Shown here: positions 16,764 through 26,257 of the stretch, piece by piece
Position numbering within the stretch: position 1 is the stretch's first letter
How the letters are laid out: every line of letters begins with the position of its first letter
Assembly: GCF_009801115.1 (NCBI RefSeq)
Contig: NZ_VTOL01000010.1
Location: 186,001-250,000, forward strand
Direction of reading: 5' to 3'
Origin: Dyadobacter sp. 3J3
GTDB lineage: Bacteria; Bacteroidota; Bacteroidia; Cytophagales; Spirosomataceae
DNA: 64,000 nt
Program-made: the position numbers and the translations under genes
Notes under the pieces: generated by a model
Told to the model about the DNA's origin: nothing
The model's database searches: none
What the model saw: the letters and a program-made list of their open reading frames with translations, nothing else

Positions 16764-19223
16764 TTATTTTTTAACAAATTCTCCTTTCTCAACCGACCAG
16801 TCGTTTCCAAAAAAGCCTGCCATTTTTATCCCATCAGCACCTGATTTCAACATTTCTGCTGAGAATATCATGAGATCTGCAAAGCCACTTCCACCGCTGA
16901 AATACTGATTTGCATTGGCTGCTTTAAATCCTTTGATGCCTGTTCCTGAAATTACAGAAATTGATTCTGTCTTACTATCTTTTCTCGGCCAGATAAAATA
17001 TGTTGCCAAATCACTGCCTGAAAACTGTGTATCCCCTACTAAAATCTTCCCTTTGGAAACTTTCACAGGACAATCGGCAAGAAGCTTATTCCAGGCCAAA
17101 TTATTTTCGGAGTTTCCATAAAGTACAATTCCTCGCTCGGCGTATTTCGTTGGATCAAAATCTACATCTGCAACAATATCAATCGCACCATTTCCTCGGA
17201 AATACCACGTTTCTGAATCAAATCTTGCTTTTTCAATTGCCCAGGTATTTTCTTCCGCTGACCCCTTCGTGCCGTAAACATAAACCATCTTACTCTTGAA
17301 ACCATCTTTGAAAGTTCCATAACGCGCAGGCACTTTCTGAGAAGCATCCGGTTGTGAAGAAATTTCCCAGTTACTATTCTTTTTCAAGTAAATGATTTCA
17401 TCTATCTTCTTAACTGTATAAGGAACAACGTCTAAACTATCCAGTGAGATATTGATCGTTTGTCCAACATCAAAACCTGCAAGGTCTAAGGAAATCAGAG
17501 CGGTATTTTCCGTTTTGCCTGTTATACTATTTTTAATTTTATTACGGTCAAGTTGAATTCTGCTGTAATTCAGTGGAGAAATCTGCTGATAAATTCCTGC
17601 CCAACGCATTTTGTAAGATATACCAGGATTAGCAGTTTTAAAGTCAACATGAGTATCCGCAGTATCTTTCTTTATTACATGCCAACTAAAAAAATTGAAA
17701 ATCGGAGCCCAGTCTACACTTTCATCACCATACCAATGCTCACCACCCGGATATTCATAATAACTAAAATCATTATGAAAAGTCCCTAGTAACTTCCTCA
17801 TCTGCCGTGCATATTCCACTGAAACCGTTTTATCAGCATCACCATGGGCAATATAAACACCCAGACCTTTATAGTTTGTAGCCAATGCTAAAACGTTACT
17901 CGGATTACTGGCCCGAAGTAAAATCGCTTCCATTGGGATTGCTGAATTTTCAGGAATTTGTCCGTCATGTGAACCATAAGAAGAAAGATTCGGATAACCG
18001 GCAGAAGGAGCAATGGCTGCCCAATTTTCCGGATAAGTAGCACCCAGGAACCAGGTTCCATGTCCGCCCATCGAATGACCTGTGAGATATATGCGGGACG
18101 GATCAGGCTTATACTGTTTTTTTGCGATCTCCAAAACTTCCAAAGCATCCATCCTGCCCCAGTCTTCCCAGTTAAATCCACGCGGACGTCTGTTTGTCGG
18201 GGCTACAACTACGCCCCAATCTTTTGGCTTATAAGCACGCGCCTGATTAATCGCCTGAACTTCCGCTCCATGTACGGAAAGGAATAGAGCCGGCGCTTTT
18301 CCATCAGATTTACTGTGTGGAGCAACGCTGTAATACTGTACACTTCCATCTATATTACTTACAAATGTGCGGCTATAATGTTTGCCTTCCGCAATAGATT
18401 CGAGTTCTACATTTGATTCGTCAATTACTTTCCTATTTTGTTCCAACTTGATACTGACCTTATGTTTTCCAGTTGCGAATGAACTGCTTGCATCAACCAA
18501 AACTCCAACTTTTCTGCTACTCATGGGTGGTATTTCAGGAAGTTTTGTCATGATCGTTTTACCCGAAAGTTCCGTTGTCACCTGCAAACCTAAAAGCTTT
18601 TTTGAAGTTGTATTCAAAACTACAATACCCAGCCATAACGAATCATTTTTTAAGGAAGCAACAATGTGCGGAAGCGTAAGATCATCAGTATTAATGGCTA
18701 TGGCTTTTGCCGGAAATGTCAATTTTGCCGTTATTCCTCCAAATCGGCCGAAACGGGCTACCCTAATATAAAATTCGTTATTCCCTTTTTTTAATTGAAC
18801 TGGTAAATGCATCCAGCCATAACGATAAGCGTCTCCACCCCTTGGAACGCCATTCACAAAAACCATATCGTGACCGGTAATGTTCAGCAGAACAGATTGT
18901 TCTTTCGAAGATTGATAGGTCAGATAGATATAGCCGTTTGTAAAACTTTCACCTCTAAAACGACCGGAAGTATCTGATTTTACTGGTTTCCATTTTAATT
19001 CTTCCCCTTTATCATTTTTGATAAAAACACTTCCATCCTGAGGTTTAGCAATCAAACCGGAATAAAGCTGGTATGCAAGCTCGTCTTTATATATCGCCTC
19101 ACGGCCATATTGATGGCATGGGCCAACCGCCAGTCCATCCGTGAATTTATATACGTTTTGCGACCGTGCAGTATTTACAATACAACTAAGAATAAAAAAG
19201 ACGCTTATGATAATTTTTCTCAT
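16764..19223 (-). CDS. Exported alpha/beta-hydrolase esterase with N-terminal beta domain
   Basis: An 819-residue exported protein with signal peptide 1-21 (cleavage near ARS-QN). Residues 25-280 look like beta-sandwich domains. An alpha/beta-hydrolase domain follows (about 300-520) with the nucleophile elbow GHSMGGHGTW (Ser384), a likely acid at Asp464 (HGDADKTV) and His496 (GGEHWYG). The arrangement matches prolyl-oligopeptidase- or LpqC/feruloyl-esterase-like enzymes that remove acyl groups from carbohydrates. The last 300 residues are beta-rich and unassigned. It is not linked to a SusCD pair. Substrate unknown. Confidence 0.8.
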   Translation of the reverse strand: MRKIIISVFFILSCIVNTARSQNVYKFTDGLAVGPCHQYGREAIYKDELAYQLYSGLIAKPQDGSVFIKNDKGEELKWKPVKSDTSGRFRGESFTNGYIYLTYQSSKEQSVLLNITGHDMVFVNGVPRGGDAYRYGWMHLPVQLKKGNNEFYIRVARFGRFGGITAKLTFPAKAIAINTDDLTLPHIVASLKNDSLWLGIVVLNTTSKKLLGLQVTTELSGKTIMTKLPEIPPMSSRKVGVLVDASSSFATGKHKVSIKLEQNRKVIDESNVELESIAEGKHYSRTFVSNIDGSVQYYSVAPHSKSDGKAPALFLSVHGAEVQAINQARAYKPKDWGVVVAPTNRRPRGFNWEDWGRMDALEVLEIAKKQYKPDPSRIYLTGHSMGGHGTWFLGATYPENWAAIAPSAGYPNLSSYGSHDGQIPENSAIPMEAILLRASNPSNVLALATNYKGLGVYIAHGDADKTVSVEYARQMRKLLGTFHNDFSYYEYPGGEHWYGDESVDWAPIFNFFSWHVIKKDTADTHVDFKTANPGISYKMRWAGIYQQISPLNYSRIQLDRNKIKNSITGKTENTALISLDLAGFDVGQTINISLDSLDVVPYTVKKIDEIIYLKKNSNWEISSQPDASQKVPARYGTFKDGFKSKMVYVYGTKGSAEENTWAIEKARFDSETWYFRGNGAIDIVADVDFDPTKYAERGIVLYGNSENNLAWNKLLADCPVKVSKGKILVGDTQFSGSDLATYFIWPRKDSKTESISVISGTGIKGFKAANANQYFSGGSGFADLMIFSAEMLKSGADGIKMAGFFGNDWSVEKGEFVKK

Positions 19224-19539
19224 AAAGGTTTTAACTTAAATAAAAGATTGCATAAAGGGTTTTAGATAATTGAATATTTTTTGTTTCCATATAAATATGA
19301 AATCAGACAAAAATAAGTATTACAATTTTGTTAGAATAATCGTTATTACTTCCAAAGCAACTAATAACGTATCATTTCCGAAAATCGACTAATGCAAATA
19401 TCTAATAATCAAAACCTTATACTTAATAAAAAAATTTAATATATTTTGGTTTTGCTAACCTTTACTCCCAAAAAAAGTAGAATTCCCTTCCAACATTTTT
19501 CGACCTTCCTGCATCTTATCATTATAAAAAACATTAGCC
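19224..19539. other. 316-bp AT-rich divergent intergenic region
   Basis: This separates the minus-strand esterase from a plus-strand lipoprotein and must hold promoters for both. The only good element seen is the minus-strand -7 box at 19308-19315. No gene or repeat was found. Confidence 0.5.
19308..19315 (-). promoter_or_regulatory. Candidate -7 box for the esterase gene
   Basis: CAAAAATA on the plus strand reads TATTTTTG on the minus strand, an exact TAnnTTTG match, about 85 bases before the start codon. No clear -33 box was found at the right distance. Confidence 0.35.
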
Positions 19540-19968
19540 ATGAAGAAAATAATTATTATCGGTTGCCTGTGGTTTATATGTCTTGCATGCAGTAGTGAAA
19601 ACGATAGAACACCGCAGGCACAAGAGCAATATACCGGTGTGGCGTATCGTAAACTTACCACGGTATCCGTTTCAGGAATTCCCTTGAATGTCACTTTATT
19701 GGAAGTAAATGACAGCCGGTGCCCGATCAACGCCGTTTGTATCTCGGCAGGAAGTGTAAATGTCAAATTCAATATAACAGATGGCACCAACAGTACGGAT
19801 GCTGTCATCGCACTGGTTAATGATAATAAAGACACAAGCACTCAGATTTTTAAATTGGGAGGCCAAAAGTATTCAATCAAAATGCAAAAAGTTTCGCCGT
19901 ATCCGGAGCTTCCGCAAACAACAAAATTAGAGGAATACCAAGTCAGCATTACCATTGAGAAAATATAA
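19540..19968 (+). CDS. Small lipoprotein of unknown function
   Basis: A 142-residue protein with a lipoprotein signal (MKKIIIIGCLWFICLACSS, lipobox LACS). The mature part is a compact beta-rich domain with two Cys in SRCPINAVCISAGSV that could form a disulfide, and with VNVKFNITDG and a YSIKMQKVSPYPE strand pattern. No family name can be assigned safely. It is a single-gene unit followed by a terminator. Confidence 0.75.
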   Translation: MKKIIIIGCLWFICLACSSENDRTPQAQEQYTGVAYRKLTTVSVSGIPLNVTLLEVNDSRCPINAVCISAGSVNVKFNITDGTNSTDAVIALVNDNKDTSTQIFKLGGQKYSIKMQKVSPYPELPQTTKLEEYQVSITIEKI

Positions 19969-20002
19969 GTCGTAACCTCTTTTTATTAGTGCATTTTGTT
20001 TA

Positions 20003-20037
20003 AAAGCTGCATCAACAAAACCTGGTGCAGCTTTTTT
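20003..20037 (+). terminator. Terminator after the small lipoprotein gene
   Basis: AAAGCTGCA (20003-20011) pairs with TGCAGCTTT (20026-20034), followed by a T-run. Confidence 0.85.
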
Positions 20038-20112
20038 TGAATTATATAGGTATCGATTATTAACAAATAAGGATGAAGCGTCAGTCAGCTAAGAATTACC
20101 AAAAAGTCAGTT

Positions 20113-20120
20113 TACATTTG
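20113..20120 (+). promoter_or_regulatory. Candidate -7 box for the VanZ-like gene
   Basis: TACATTTG matches TAnnTTTG, 22 bases before the ATG. A -33 TTG at normal spacing was not seen. Confidence 0.35.
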
Positions 20121-20142
20121 TCAAAAAAATTCAAACTGAGCT

Positions 20143-20532
20143 ATGCGCCCTGCCAATTCTTTTCAAGCCTTTTTAAGTTTTCTTTCTAAAAAAAACTGGA
20201 TTGCAATATGTTGGACCTTACTGATCCTGGTAGCTTGCAGCTGGCCTGGAAAGGATATTCCGGATGCTCCGGTCACTGGTTTTGACAAACTTGTACATGC
20301 CGGATTGTTTGGAGGCTTCACCGTTTTATGGCTCTTGGTATATCCTCAAAAATCGGTTATGGTGATTTTAGCAGGGATTGCCTATGGAGTTGGCATTGAA
20401 TTCTATCAAGAAATAATGCCACTAGACCGAACATTTGATTTGTTCGATATAGTGGCAGATACTATTGGTGTTTTTCTGGGATTTGGTTTTAAAGCAATCG
20501 TGCTCGACCGTTATCTCCAGCGTTTATATTGA
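20143..20532 (+). CDS. VanZ-family membrane protein
   Basis: A 129-residue inner-membrane protein with about four transmembrane segments. It shows the VanZ-like signatures FDKLVHAGLFGGF and the E-Y-Q ... R-x-x-D-x-x-D pattern (IEFYQEIMPLDRTFDLFDIVADTIG). The biochemical function of the family is not established; in Gram-positives VanZ relates to teicoplanin tolerance. Its last 22 bases overlap the 3' end of the convergent pgi gene, so the transcripts must overlap. Confidence 0.85.
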   Translation: MRPANSFQAFLSFLSKKNWIAICWTLLILVACSWPGKDIPDAPVTGFDKLVHAGLFGGFTVLWLLVYPQKSVMVILAGIAYGVGIEFYQEIMPLDRTFDLFDIVADTIGVFLGFGFKAIVLDRYLQRLY

Positions 20533-22160
20533 TTGATCAAACCGTTAGTCGAACTGTCATGATTCGTAACCGGCCAGTCATTTTGAAGTTCCGGATAAAT
20601 TTTGTTGGCAAGTTGTTTACCAAGCTCAACACCCCATTGGTCAAAGCTGAAAATATTCCAGATAATTCCCTGAACAAAAATCTTGTGCTCATACATCGCA
20701 AGCATGCTTCCCAATACCTTCGGTGTGATCTTTTTCACAAGAAATGAGTTGGTAGGTTTATTACCTTGAAACACTTTGAACGGTGTTAGAAAATCTATCT
20801 CCTCTTTACTTTTGCCAGCAGCCCTTAATTCTTCACTTGCTTCTTCATATGTTTTACCATTCATAAGTGCCTCTGTCTGTGCAAAGAAGTTTGATAAAAG
20901 CATTTTATGATGTTCTCCGATTGGATTATGGCTTACAGCTGGTGCAATGAAATCGCAGGGAATAACTTTTGTTCCCTGGTGAATAAGCTGGTAAAAAGCA
21001 TGTTGCCCGTTTGTACCAGGTTCGCCCCAGATAACCGGTCCGGTTTGGTAGTTAACTGCTTCGCCATTACGTCCTACATATTTACCATTACTTTCCATAT
21101 CCCCTTGTTGGAAATAAGCTGCAAAACGGTGCATATATTGATCGTAAGGTAAAATGGCATGTGTTTGGGCGTCGAAGAAATTGTTATACCAAACACCCAA
21201 CAGCCCCAGGATCACAGGAATATTTCTTTCTAGTTTCGTAGTTCTGAAATGGTTGTCCATATCATGCGCACCAGCCAGCAATTGCTCAAAATTATTGAAA
21301 CCAATGAAACAGGCAATTGATAATCCGATTGCGGACCATAATGAATAACGGCCGCCAACCCAGTCCCAGAAACCAAACATATTTTCAGGATCGATACCAA
21401 ATTTTTCTACTTCGGCACGGTTGGTTGAAATGGCCACAAAGTGTTTTTTAACATGCTCGTCATCTCCTGCCTTTTCCAAAAACCAGCCACGTGCCGTAAG
21501 CGCGTTTGTCATGGTTTCCTGGGTAGTAAAAGTTTTTGAAGCGATCATGAACAATGTCGTTTCGGGATCCAGTGATTTTACAGTTTCCGCTATGTGCGTA
21601 CCATCCACATTAGAAACGAAGTGCACGTTCAAACCTTTTTTCCCATATGATTTAAGTGCTTCGGTCACCATTACAGGTCCCAAATCACTTCCACCAATAC
21701 CGATATTAACGATATCTGTAATTTCTTTTCCTGTATATCCCTTCCATGAACCGGAACGTACCTTGTTAGAGAAATCCTTCATTTTCGCCAGTACTTCATT
21801 TATTTCCGGCATTACATCCTTTCCATCAACCATTACAGGTGTATTGGAACGGTTACGAAGGGCAGTATGTAAAACCGCACGATCTTCGGTTGCATTGATT
21901 TTTTCGCCGCTGAACATTTGTTCAATGGCATCCGACAAACCGCACTCCTCTGCAAGTTGAACCAGGTAAGCTCTGGTACGGGTAGTAATTCTGTTTTTGG
22001 AATAATCCAGAACAATATCGCCAAAACGTAAAGAAAATTTACGGGCACGATCCGGATCTTCAAGAAAAAGGTCTTTTAAGTGTTTTTGTGAGATTGTTTT
22101 ATGGTGGGTTTTCAGCTTTTTATATGCTGCCGTCTGATCAAAAGGTGTCGATTGAAGCAT
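20511..22160 (-). CDS. pgi: Glucose-6-phosphate isomerase
   Basis: Interconverts glucose-6-phosphate and fructose-6-phosphate in the cytosol. The 549-residue length is typical. Motifs are GIGGSDLGPVMV, the phosphate-binding SKTFTTQETMTNA, GRYSLWSAIGL, the active-site GTNGQHAFYQLIHQGT, SHNPIGEHHKMLLSNFFAQ and FSFDQWGVELGKQLA near the C-terminus. The 3' end overlaps the VanZ-like gene by 22 bases. The upstream region has a good Bacteroidota -7 box. Confidence 0.98.
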   Translation of the reverse strand: MLQSTPFDQTAAYKKLKTHHKTISQKHLKDLFLEDPDRARKFSLRFGDIVLDYSKNRITTRTRAYLVQLAEECGLSDAIEQMFSGEKINATEDRAVLHTALRNRSNTPVMVDGKDVMPEINEVLAKMKDFSNKVRSGSWKGYTGKEITDIVNIGIGGSDLGPVMVTEALKSYGKKGLNVHFVSNVDGTHIAETVKSLDPETTLFMIASKTFTTQETMTNALTARGWFLEKAGDDEHVKKHFVAISTNRAEVEKFGIDPENMFGFWDWVGGRYSLWSAIGLSIACFIGFNNFEQLLAGAHDMDNHFRTTKLERNIPVILGLLGVWYNNFFDAQTHAILPYDQYMHRFAAYFQQGDMESNGKYVGRNGEAVNYQTGPVIWGEPGTNGQHAFYQLIHQGTKVIPCDFIAPAVSHNPIGEHHKMLLSNFFAQTEALMNGKTYEEASEELRAAGKSKEEIDFLTPFKVFQGNKPTNSFLVKKITPKVLGSMLAMYEHKIFVQGIIWNIFSFDQWGVELGKQLANKIYPELQNDWPVTNHDSSTNGLINQYKRWR

Positions 22161-22625
22161 GAGTTTAACGAATTTATGTTTAAAAATCAGTTGAAAATTA
22201 TGGCCGCTATTAAAAATACAGCTATTACTTTAACACAAAAGTAGCGTTTTAAGACTCTTATGAGTACCAGAAAAAAATGAAATTAAATTACAAAAACTTA
22301 ATCAGTTCTTTATCAACGCATTCTAATTAACAAATGAGTCAAAAAACCTGTTTTAGCTTATTTGAAAGCAATTATTATTTTCAAATTGCACTACAAACTC
22401 CTTTATATCAGCCTAGCTAACCCGCAAATCCGTAAGCTAATTTTTCATATCTTTCTCATATTCAAGGCTGAATATTTGATTTCAAAAATTATATCCCGTC
22501 ATGAATTCATCCTTATTTTTTGTTTTGCGACCAGATTTTAAATTATAAAGTCAAATACCTGAAAATATACCAACCCGTGGCTGATATTTGTGCACCTCAG
22601 TTGCTTAATTATTTTATCTCAATAA
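22161..22625. other. 465-bp AT-rich gap with the pgi promoter region
   Basis: Apart from the -7 box near 22240 I see no gene, hairpin or repeat. The gap follows the end of the acyltransferase gene on the minus strand. Confidence 0.5.
22236..22243 (-). promoter_or_regulatory. Candidate -7 box for pgi
   Basis: CAAAAGTA reads TACTTTTG on the minus strand, matching TAnnTTTG, about 75 bases before the pgi start codon. The -33 element is weak. Confidence 0.4.
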
Positions 22626-23822
22626 TTAAATTTTAAGCTTTATACCAATCTTATTGATCAAACCTGTAAACAAAACAATGATGAGGGAAAAAAGTAATGA
22701 CTTGAAAATTCCGATCATTCCCGTTCTTAGAAATATTGGAAGACTGATTCCGGTTAAGGCAACCACAGCGTACCAAATATAAGGAATCAGGTAACAGGTC
22801 AGCGTAGAAGTTCCGGCAGGTTTCAGAATTTCCGCCCAGTTTTTCTTTCCTTTCAGATCTGTTAACCAGTATAGTAAAGCAAAAGCCATAAAGCTGATAC
22901 CGCTGCAAATTCCAACCCAGGCCGGAGTTGCCTGTATTTTTGAAATTCCCCAAAAAGGCCTTGTTCCAAAACCGTAAGCGAATGATAGTATACCCAAACC
23001 CATTAGAATCAGGAGAAATGTTGAAGGTAAAATCTGCTTGGAATACTTTCTGTAAATAACTGAAGCTACAATACCACCCATAGCAAAACCAGGCATGGAT
23101 CCGCTGCCGACGATCCAGACATGTGGTCTTATTTGATGAAGAAAACCTAGGGCGCCTGAAAATTCAGCCATGTTAAAGACTGCAAAAAACACCCAGGCAA
23201 TCAGGATTAAAGCAACGTTATCTCCAAGTAGCAGATAAATCATTGCACATATCAAATAGGACCAGCCAATAAGCCCCAGAATGCCATACCAATGTGTCTG
23301 CATCCAGACAATATTATCCGCTTCTCCGCCTTTGTAAATTATTGCAAGTCCGATCAGGACAAGAACTCCAATAAATTTCAACAGCCTGTAAACTGATTTA
23401 TTTTCCGGCTTGTCGGGATAAACATTCCAGATCAGAAAGAAGGCAATGACCATGAAAATTTCCCAAACGTATTTACTGATAATCATCCCATCGTAGGCGC
23501 TTTCCAGATTGACAGTAAAAATTCCCATCAAAAGCAATGCAAATGTTCTTTCGACTATATGCCTGACAATAGTCAGGTCGCTGTCACCTTTTGATTTTCT
23601 ATTGGCAATAGCAAAAGGAATTGACAGACCAACGATGAATAGAAAACATGGAAAAATAATATCCGAAAAACCCATGGCGTCATCTTTTGCTGCACTATGC
23701 TCCAACCAATGTGGAACACCTTCCAGCGTCCAGAGATCGTTTACAAATATCATTAGGAACATGGTCAGAGCCCTGAAAATATCTATGGAGTCCAGACGGA
23801 TTATTGAAGATTTGGAATTCAT
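22626..23822 (-). CDS. HGSNAT-like / DUF5009 membrane acyltransferase
   Basis: A 398-residue inner-membrane protein with about ten or eleven transmembrane segments. The N-terminus RLDSIDIFRALTMFLMIFVND and the motif FSDIIFPCFLFIVGLSIPFAI match the COG4299 group, which includes heparan-alpha-glucosaminide N-acetyltransferase. Members move acetyl groups across a membrane onto sugars. It lies 42 bp after the exported glycoside hydrolase at 23865-26057 in the same direction, so the two probably act on one glycan. The acceptor is not known. Confidence 0.82.
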   Translation of the reverse strand: MNSKSSIIRLDSIDIFRALTMFLMIFVNDLWTLEGVPHWLEHSAAKDDAMGFSDIIFPCFLFIVGLSIPFAIANRKSKGDSDLTIVRHIVERTFALLLMGIFTVNLESAYDGMIISKYVWEIFMVIAFFLIWNVYPDKPENKSVYRLLKFIGVLVLIGLAIIYKGGEADNIVWMQTHWYGILGLIGWSYLICAMIYLLLGDNVALILIAWVFFAVFNMAEFSGALGFLHQIRPHVWIVGSGSMPGFAMGGIVASVIYRKYSKQILPSTFLLILMGLGILSFAYGFGTRPFWGISKIQATPAWVGICSGISFMAFALLYWLTDLKGKKNWAEILKPAGTSTLTCYLIPYIWYAVVALTGISLPIFLRTGMIGIFKSLLFSLIIVLFTGLINKIGIKLKI

Positions 23823-23864
23823 ATTTTAGTAATTATCATGTGGTGAGAAAATTTTAAATTTATT

Positions 23865-26057
23865 CTATTCCAAGACCAGCCAGGTGTAACCACGGGCAGG
23901 AATCTGAACGGTTATCGGTGCATCGAATTCCCGGTCGACCTGATACACTTTTGCTGCACCTTCCCTTTCCCGGATCTTCAAACTCGTATGTTTTGAAGTA
24001 TAATAAACGGGAAGTTTAATATCCCGGGTAATGATTTCGTTCAGCGGATTATAAAGCATTACTAATCCCTTCTCCTTCAAAGCAGGATTAACGTGCATAA
24101 TACCATCCCAATCCCGGCCATCGGCACGACGCAGGTGAATAACGTCGGAATTTAAAATATCACGGTATTTTTTATACCAATCAATAACCTCAATTACTGT
24201 CTTTTTTGTAACATCCGTGTCATATAATCTTGGGCCCCGATAGCAGGCTTGAATTCCGGATCCATAATACTGCATCATCAATTGTTTGTAAGCGTCAAGA
24301 TGTTCTGAAAGTGGCTCCAGAATAGCTTCCGGTCCACCGCCCTGGTATTTCGTTAAGGGAACAAAACCCCAGACCATCGACGGGATTTCATTCCACATGG
24401 CATCGAAAATATTCTGCCTGTTCAGGATCATTTGCTGCTCACGTGACAGCGAGAAATTAACTTCGCGGTAACCCAGAGCAATTTTATTTGTCCCATCCAA
24501 AAAGTACCAGTCAGGTGCGTTGACATAAATTCCATTTTCATTACACCAGCGGTACAATCCTTTTTGAAGTTCCATTTGTTTCCATTGCGAATCTTCCAGT
24601 CCAACATGTCCCGGATGCGTTGTTGAGGCACAAACATCACCCGGGTAAGGACCGTCATTTTCAAAAATATTGAAGCCGGTTGCAGTCATGAAACGCTTTA
24701 AGGTTTCTATATACCTCAGCCCCCATTTACTCCCCATACACGGCGCATTACCAAAAAACGCACCACCCGGTTTTCCGGTTTTCGGATCAATTACATCATC
24801 TTCGGGACTTATTTTTCTCGAACTGAAAAGGGAATAACTTCCAATAAAAATGTTTTTTCCATGTGCATAATCCGCCAGTTCTTTCCATTTTTTAATGTTA
24901 GACGCTGTTGTATCCTCCATGTTGCAATGGCTGCCAAAACTTAAAATCAGCGCTTCATAACCCGTTGCTGCACACTGATCAATAGCAGTGCGTACTTCCT
25001 CATCGTTTTTACTGACAAGGTGCATAAAGATTGGATTACTCGTTGTCCACGGCGTTATGGTCCTGTACATTTTTCGTACTGCCAATCCGTTTCTCTCCCT
25101 GTCATATTTGTCATTCAATAACTCATAAGATCGGACGGATTCGAAAAATTCATCTTTTTTCAGCACGATACCAATGTCTTTTCCTGGATGAATTTCCAAT
25201 AAACAAGGTGTAGTAAGATCATAATTTACCTGTGAGGTATAAAGCGGATCGACTTTCCAATGTGTGGCCTGATCGCTTAAAGGATAACGCATTGCATTAT
25301 TGAAGGCGAAGTTATTTTCAATATAAATTCCATTGGGTTTTGCCATTTTCTCAGGCGTACCTACCACGGCACTTTCTTCTTCAACAACAGCGAGGATTTC
25401 ATTAACGACCTGGTTAATAGTAACCGAAGAGCCCGTATTATTTTGTATTGTAACCCATTTGCTGATAAGTGGAATTCCATCATAAAGTGAATAATGAACA
25501 GCCACTTCCAGGCCTTTAAGTGATGCAAACGAGGAAGTAAAATAAAAGGAAATGGTTTTGCCGGAAGCATTTTTTTTGTTGCCAGTCCACATGGAAGTTT
25601 TCCAATTCAGGTAAGGCTGTGTTTCCTCGATTGTGTATTTGGTATAATGAAAAGCGCTATCAGAAGTTTTAAACTTGTCAACCCATTCCGGCAATAAATA
25701 GGCATTTTCTTTTTGACCGTACAAACCACCGACATTGTAATTTTTCCCATTTATTGCAATTCTGGCTTCCGCTTTTACAGCCCGTAGTAATTGCTGGCCA
25801 TTCGACAGGTTTTTAAAATCCACACAGGCGAGGTCCGGTGTGATTCGAAATGTCCTTTTCAACAAACCATTGTACAGGATAATATCTTTCCCGTCCTGAC
25901 TTTTAAAGATTTCGGCTTTTTCAGTTACTGGCTGAACGAGCCAGTCCTGCGGTTTTTTGTTTTCAAGACTGGCTTTCCAAACCTGAAGATTTTGGGCGTT
26001 TGTCCGGAATAAAATACAACAAAAAAGGAAGGTTAGGGTTTTAAGGTTAACACTCAT
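23865..26057 (-). CDS. Exported putative alpha-galactosidase-like glycoside hydrolase
   Basis: A 730-residue secreted enzyme with signal peptide 1-21 (RTNA-QN). Residues 25-340 form a beta-rich N-terminal domain. The central part (about 345-620) looks like a TIM barrel with GYEALILSFGSHCNMED, GFNIFENDGPYPGDVC (candidate catalytic Asp468) and WYFLDGTNKIALGY. The C-terminal 100 residues are a beta domain. This layout resembles clan GH-D (GH36-like) alpha-galactosidases, but the usual KWDxN nucleophile motif is replaced by FENDG, so the family call is uncertain. It starts a two-gene unit with the acyltransferase. Confidence 0.65.
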   Translation of the reverse strand: MSVNLKTLTFLFCCILFRTNAQNLQVWKASLENKKPQDWLVQPVTEKAEIFKSQDGKDIILYNGLLKRTFRITPDLACVDFKNLSNGQQLLRAVKAEARIAINGKNYNVGGLYGQKENAYLLPEWVDKFKTSDSAFHYTKYTIEETQPYLNWKTSMWTGNKKNASGKTISFYFTSSFASLKGLEVAVHYSLYDGIPLISKWVTIQNNTGSSVTINQVVNEILAVVEEESAVVGTPEKMAKPNGIYIENNFAFNNAMRYPLSDQATHWKVDPLYTSQVNYDLTTPCLLEIHPGKDIGIVLKKDEFFESVRSYELLNDKYDRERNGLAVRKMYRTITPWTTSNPIFMHLVSKNDEEVRTAIDQCAATGYEALILSFGSHCNMEDTTASNIKKWKELADYAHGKNIFIGSYSLFSSRKISPEDDVIDPKTGKPGGAFFGNAPCMGSKWGLRYIETLKRFMTATGFNIFENDGPYPGDVCASTTHPGHVGLEDSQWKQMELQKGLYRWCNENGIYVNAPDWYFLDGTNKIALGYREVNFSLSREQQMILNRQNIFDAMWNEIPSMVWGFVPLTKYQGGGPEAILEPLSEHLDAYKQLMMQYYGSGIQACYRGPRLYDTDVTKKTVIEVIDWYKKYRDILNSDVIHLRRADGRDWDGIMHVNPALKEKGLVMLYNPLNEIITRDIKLPVYYTSKHTSLKIREREGAAKVYQVDREFDAPITVQIPARGYTWLVLE

Positions 26058-26193
26058 TTTATCAAAGAATTAATGTTTAGGAATTTTACCCTAAACATAA
26101 GATTCCCTGCGCTGGAATTGGCAGAAAAATGGGTTTATTTTTTGGATGGAGTTAATTCTCATACTTTGATTAATACGGATTTTCAACGGCTAA

Positions 26194-26205
26194 AGCCTTA
26201 TGGCT
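26194..26205. repeat. Small palindrome in the GH/permease gap
   Basis: AGCC-TTAT-GGCT within a GC-richer stretch (26183-26213) of an otherwise AT-rich 200-bp gap. It may be a remnant of a REP-like element. Only one copy was seen. Confidence 0.3.
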
Positions 26206-26257
26206 CGAAGGGATTTACTGCCCAGGGTTAATTTTAAGAAAAATTAAAACCAAATAA

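Noticed and set aside
26073..26098. Hairpin ATGTTTAGG / CCTAAACAT upstream of the glycoside hydrolase start
   Set aside because: It has no U-run and lies in the leader of the gene, so I do not call it a terminator. It could be a weak translation-control structure.
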